Assembly: GCA_026645935.1 (NCBI GenBank)
Contig: JAPKMP010000025.1
Coordinates: 1 to 48,918, forward strand
Source of the DNA: Candidatus Villigracilaceae bacterium
Lineage (GTDB): Bacteria; Chloroflexota; Anaerolineae; Anaerolineales; Villigracilaceae
DNA: 48,918 nt
Reading direction: 5' to 3'
Positions 46,646 through 48,918 of this stretch are shown piece after piece. Each line of letters begins with the position of its first letter. Positions within the stretch are counted from its first letter, which is position 1. Both the position numbers and the translations under genes were made by a program. The notes below the pieces were generated by a model. It did not search any database. It saw only the letters and a list, made by a program, of their open reading frames with translations, and was not told the DNA's origin.

Positions 46646-48848
46646 ATGGAATTTGACCGCCAACCATCTCAGGAAATATCAGAAAGTCGTCCCGTAGAGA
46701 CAAGCCTCGGTCTCAAATTGACTCTGGTAGCCGTGGGTCTGCTGCTGTTTGGTTTTATTGTCTATTCTGTCATCACTATTCGCATCAGCCAGGGGGACCT
46801 TGTGGCAAATCTCGAATCTGATCTTACAAAAGAAACCGCCGATACGGTTGCCCTCATACAGACGAAGCTTGAACAGGCGCGTTTTGCTGCGATCAACCTT
46901 GCCATCGCGGTTGAATCAGGAGTTTCCGAAGAAGCTGATTTGCAGCAGCTTCTTGAGACTTCGTTGGCGGCAAACAACCAGATATATGGAATGAGCATCG
47001 GGTTCGAGCCGAATCAATTAAAGCCAAACCTATCCTCATGGGCGGTTCGATATCGCCGGACTGCCGATGGCAACATCGAATCCATAATGCTGGATGATTA
47101 CTTTGAACAGGAATGGTACCTTCATCCCAAAAGTGTGGTGGATGTCTCACTTTCAGCCCCTTATCAGGATGATAACACCGGCGACGGTAACTGGATCATC
47201 ACAACCAGCCTCCCGTTCTTCGATGATTCCGGAGGCTTCAGAGGCGTCGTTTCCACTGATCTCGAGATGACCGCCATACAGGACATTTTTATCGACACAA
47301 AGGTTGAGCTGCTTGGTTATGTATTCCTTCTTGACGACAGGGGAACCATTCTCGGTATCGGTAAACAGGGTCAGGTGTATGAGCCAATGGTGGATTCCAT
47401 GTTTGCCCTTGCCGAGTCTGAGCCAACCGGCACCTGGACGAACCTCATCGAGAATATGACCGGTGAAAAGTCCGGTTTCCTACTGGCGACCGACTGGGAA
47501 GGGAACCGCATGTATGTTGCCTTCGCGCCAGTCGGCATGAATACCGGCTGGTCTCTTGCCTTCGTTTATCCGGAGACTGATATCATCCAAAAGTCAAGGT
47601 CACTCCAGACTACGCTTACTGCTTACAGCTTTTTACTCGCTATTTTATTTGGGATCATCATTCTCTATTTTTCGAGGAACATTACCAACCCCTTGAAAAG
47701 GCTCACCGAGGTGGCCGAGGAGATATCGAAAGGAAACCTGCAGATCTCGGCGGATGTGGCATCGAATGACGAAGTCGGTTTGTTATCGGAAACCATCAAT
47801 CGAATGACCGTGCAGTTGAGAGATACGCTCTCGAACCTCGAAAACCGCATCAACGAACGCACACGTGATCTCGAAGCTTCACGCCGCCAATCGGAAATGC
47901 GCGCCGCCCAGTATCTCGCCATTGGAGAAATAAGCAAACTGATCAACAGCAAACAGGAATTAAACATCCTGCTTCCATTGATCACGAGATTGGTGAGCGA
48001 GCGATTCGATTATTACCATGTGGGCATATTCCTCCTGGATGCAACCAGGCAGTACGCCGTCCTCCAGGCGTCGAACAGCCTCGGCGGGCAGGAAATGTTG
48101 AAACGGAGTCACAAGCTTAAAGTCGGAGAGAGCGGCATCGTGGGATTTGCAGCAAAAAGCGGAGTTCCACGCATCGCCCTCGACGTTGGGAATGATGCGG
48201 TATTCTTCAACAACCCGGACCTCCCCGCCACACGTTCTGAAGCGGCAATCCCCTTGAAAGCCTACGAGACGATCATTGGCATCCTGGATCTACAGAGCGA
48301 TAAACCGGGTGCATTCACAGAAAACGACATTAACATGTTCAGCATCCTTGCGGACCAGATCGCCATCGCCATTGAAAACACAAGGCTGTACGAACAGACC
48401 CGGCAGGCGCTCATCGAAGCCAGGCAGGCCTATCAACAAACACTTCAGGAAGGATGGAAAAATCTCGCTCAGGAGGAAGGCACGATCGGATATTACCAGA
48501 GCCTTACCGGCAACAGACGGTTGACAAAACCGATCACTACCGAAGAAATCAATCAGGCGATGTTCCGCGGTGAAACGCTCATCTTTCATGCTGACGGTAA
48601 GACCGACGATCGATCTCGCTGAAGCGGTTTCAGAACGCCTCTCGCTTTCTCTTGAAAATGCGCGCCTTATCCATGAGTCGCAGCGGCAGGCGATCAAGGA
48701 GCAGACCATCGGTGAAATCACCGGCAAACTCGGTTCGTCCATTAACTTGTACAACGTGCTTGTGACCGCTGTCGAAGAGCTTGGGCGAACGATACCGGGC
48801 TCGGAAGTGACGATCAAACTTAAAGATGACAAGAACGGGAATGGCTAG
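46646..48848 (+). pseudogene. dCache-HAMP-GAF sensor paralog I, disrupted by an internal deletion and frameshift
   Basis: The frame from 46646 encodes a helix (about 24-44), double Cache (about 50-305, EQEWYLHPKS), a second helix (about 320-342), HAMP (about 343-396) and an intact GAF domain (about 438-590, YYHVGIFLLDATRQYAVLQA, FFNNPDLPATRSEAAIPL). It stops at 48622 inside the second GAF (FHADGKTDDRSR). The usual continuation (DLAEAVSERLSLSLENARL and the tail ILQTA-like NVLVTAVEELGRTIPGSE) resumes in another frame up to 48848. Against paralog H about 30 residues are missing at the junction near 48600-48620. This could be a real mutation, leaving a truncated but membrane-anchored sensor, or an assembly error. 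Confidence 0.75.
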
Positions 48849-48857
48849 GTAAGATTC

Positions 48858-48918
48858 ATGAAACGGTTCCGACAATCTGCGATTCAGGACTCCACATCGA
48901 ACTCAACATTGCCGCGCC
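48858..48918 (+). CDS. Start of the next sensor-cluster gene (3' partial)
   Basis: An ATG ten bases after the previous paralog's end opens a frame to the window edge (MKRFRQSAIQDSTSNSTLPR). The hydrophilic, Ser/Thr-rich beginning resembles the N-termini of the other paralogs, which precede the first membrane helix. Too little is present for a domain call. Confidence 0.45.
   Translation, partial: MKRFRQSAIQDSTSNSTLPR

Noticed and set aside
26478-48918. Histidine kinase or diguanylate cyclase outputs in the sensor cluster
   Set aside because: I looked for H-box, N/G-box, GGDEF and methyl-accepting signatures in every protein and found none.

Overview
The window looks like a chromosomal segment of a Chloroflexota bacterium, most likely class Anaerolineae. 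This is an inference from protein style: long GAF-domain sensors without kinases, AAA/TPR proteins, an NAD operon with a pyruvate-kinase-like protein, and many short dispersed repeats. No 16S rRNA or other taxonomic marker is present. Base composition is moderately GC-rich except for a clearly AT-richer block from about 10,710 to 16,700.

Layout. (1) 2-4,722: two AAA-type ATPase genes on the + strand. The first is cut by the window edge and runs from a cytosolic ATPase through TPRs and one membrane helix to two jelly-roll-like repeats and a C-type-lectin-like domain. (2) 9,183-4,846 on the - strand: a probable operon of nadM-like adenylyltransferase, vWA/zinc-ribbon protein, a pyruvate-kinase-like barrel and nadE. 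Several dispersed repeats lie here, two of them in frame inside genes. (3) 9,340-9,623: a small winged-helix protein behind a perfect dyad and a hairpin that covers its ribosome binding site. (4) 9,784-22,372: a complete type I-E CRISPR-Cas locus (cas3, casA, casB, cas7, cas5, cas6, cas1, cas2) followed by an array of 48 repeats and 47 spacers. The Cas3 carries an N-terminal HTH-WYL transcription-factor module, and composition drops sharply at the fusion point. (5) 22,600-26,375: a radical-SAM/HhH protein with a repeat-derived insertion, a small SET-domain protein, a conserved hypothetical protein, a polyprenyl synthetase and tRNA-Gly(CCC) with a near-consensus promoter. (6) 26,478-48,918: two stand-alone receiver proteins followed by at least eleven tandem, often overlapping, paralogous membrane sensor genes. 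None in the window has a histidine kinase, cyclase or methyl-accepting output domain. The tenth is disrupted by an internal deletion/frameshift and the eleventh runs off the window.

How the parts work together. The Cas genes form a standard adaptation, processing and interference set. The fused WYL module suggests that Cas3, or its operon, responds to a nucleic-acid or nucleotide ligand. The receiver/GAF cluster looks like one operon that makes a heteromeric, multi-input membrane sensor; its catalytic output is probably encoded downstream of the window or elsewhere. The two strongest candidates for something undescribed are the WYL-Cas3 fusion with its apparent effector-module exchange, and the output-less GAF sensor array.
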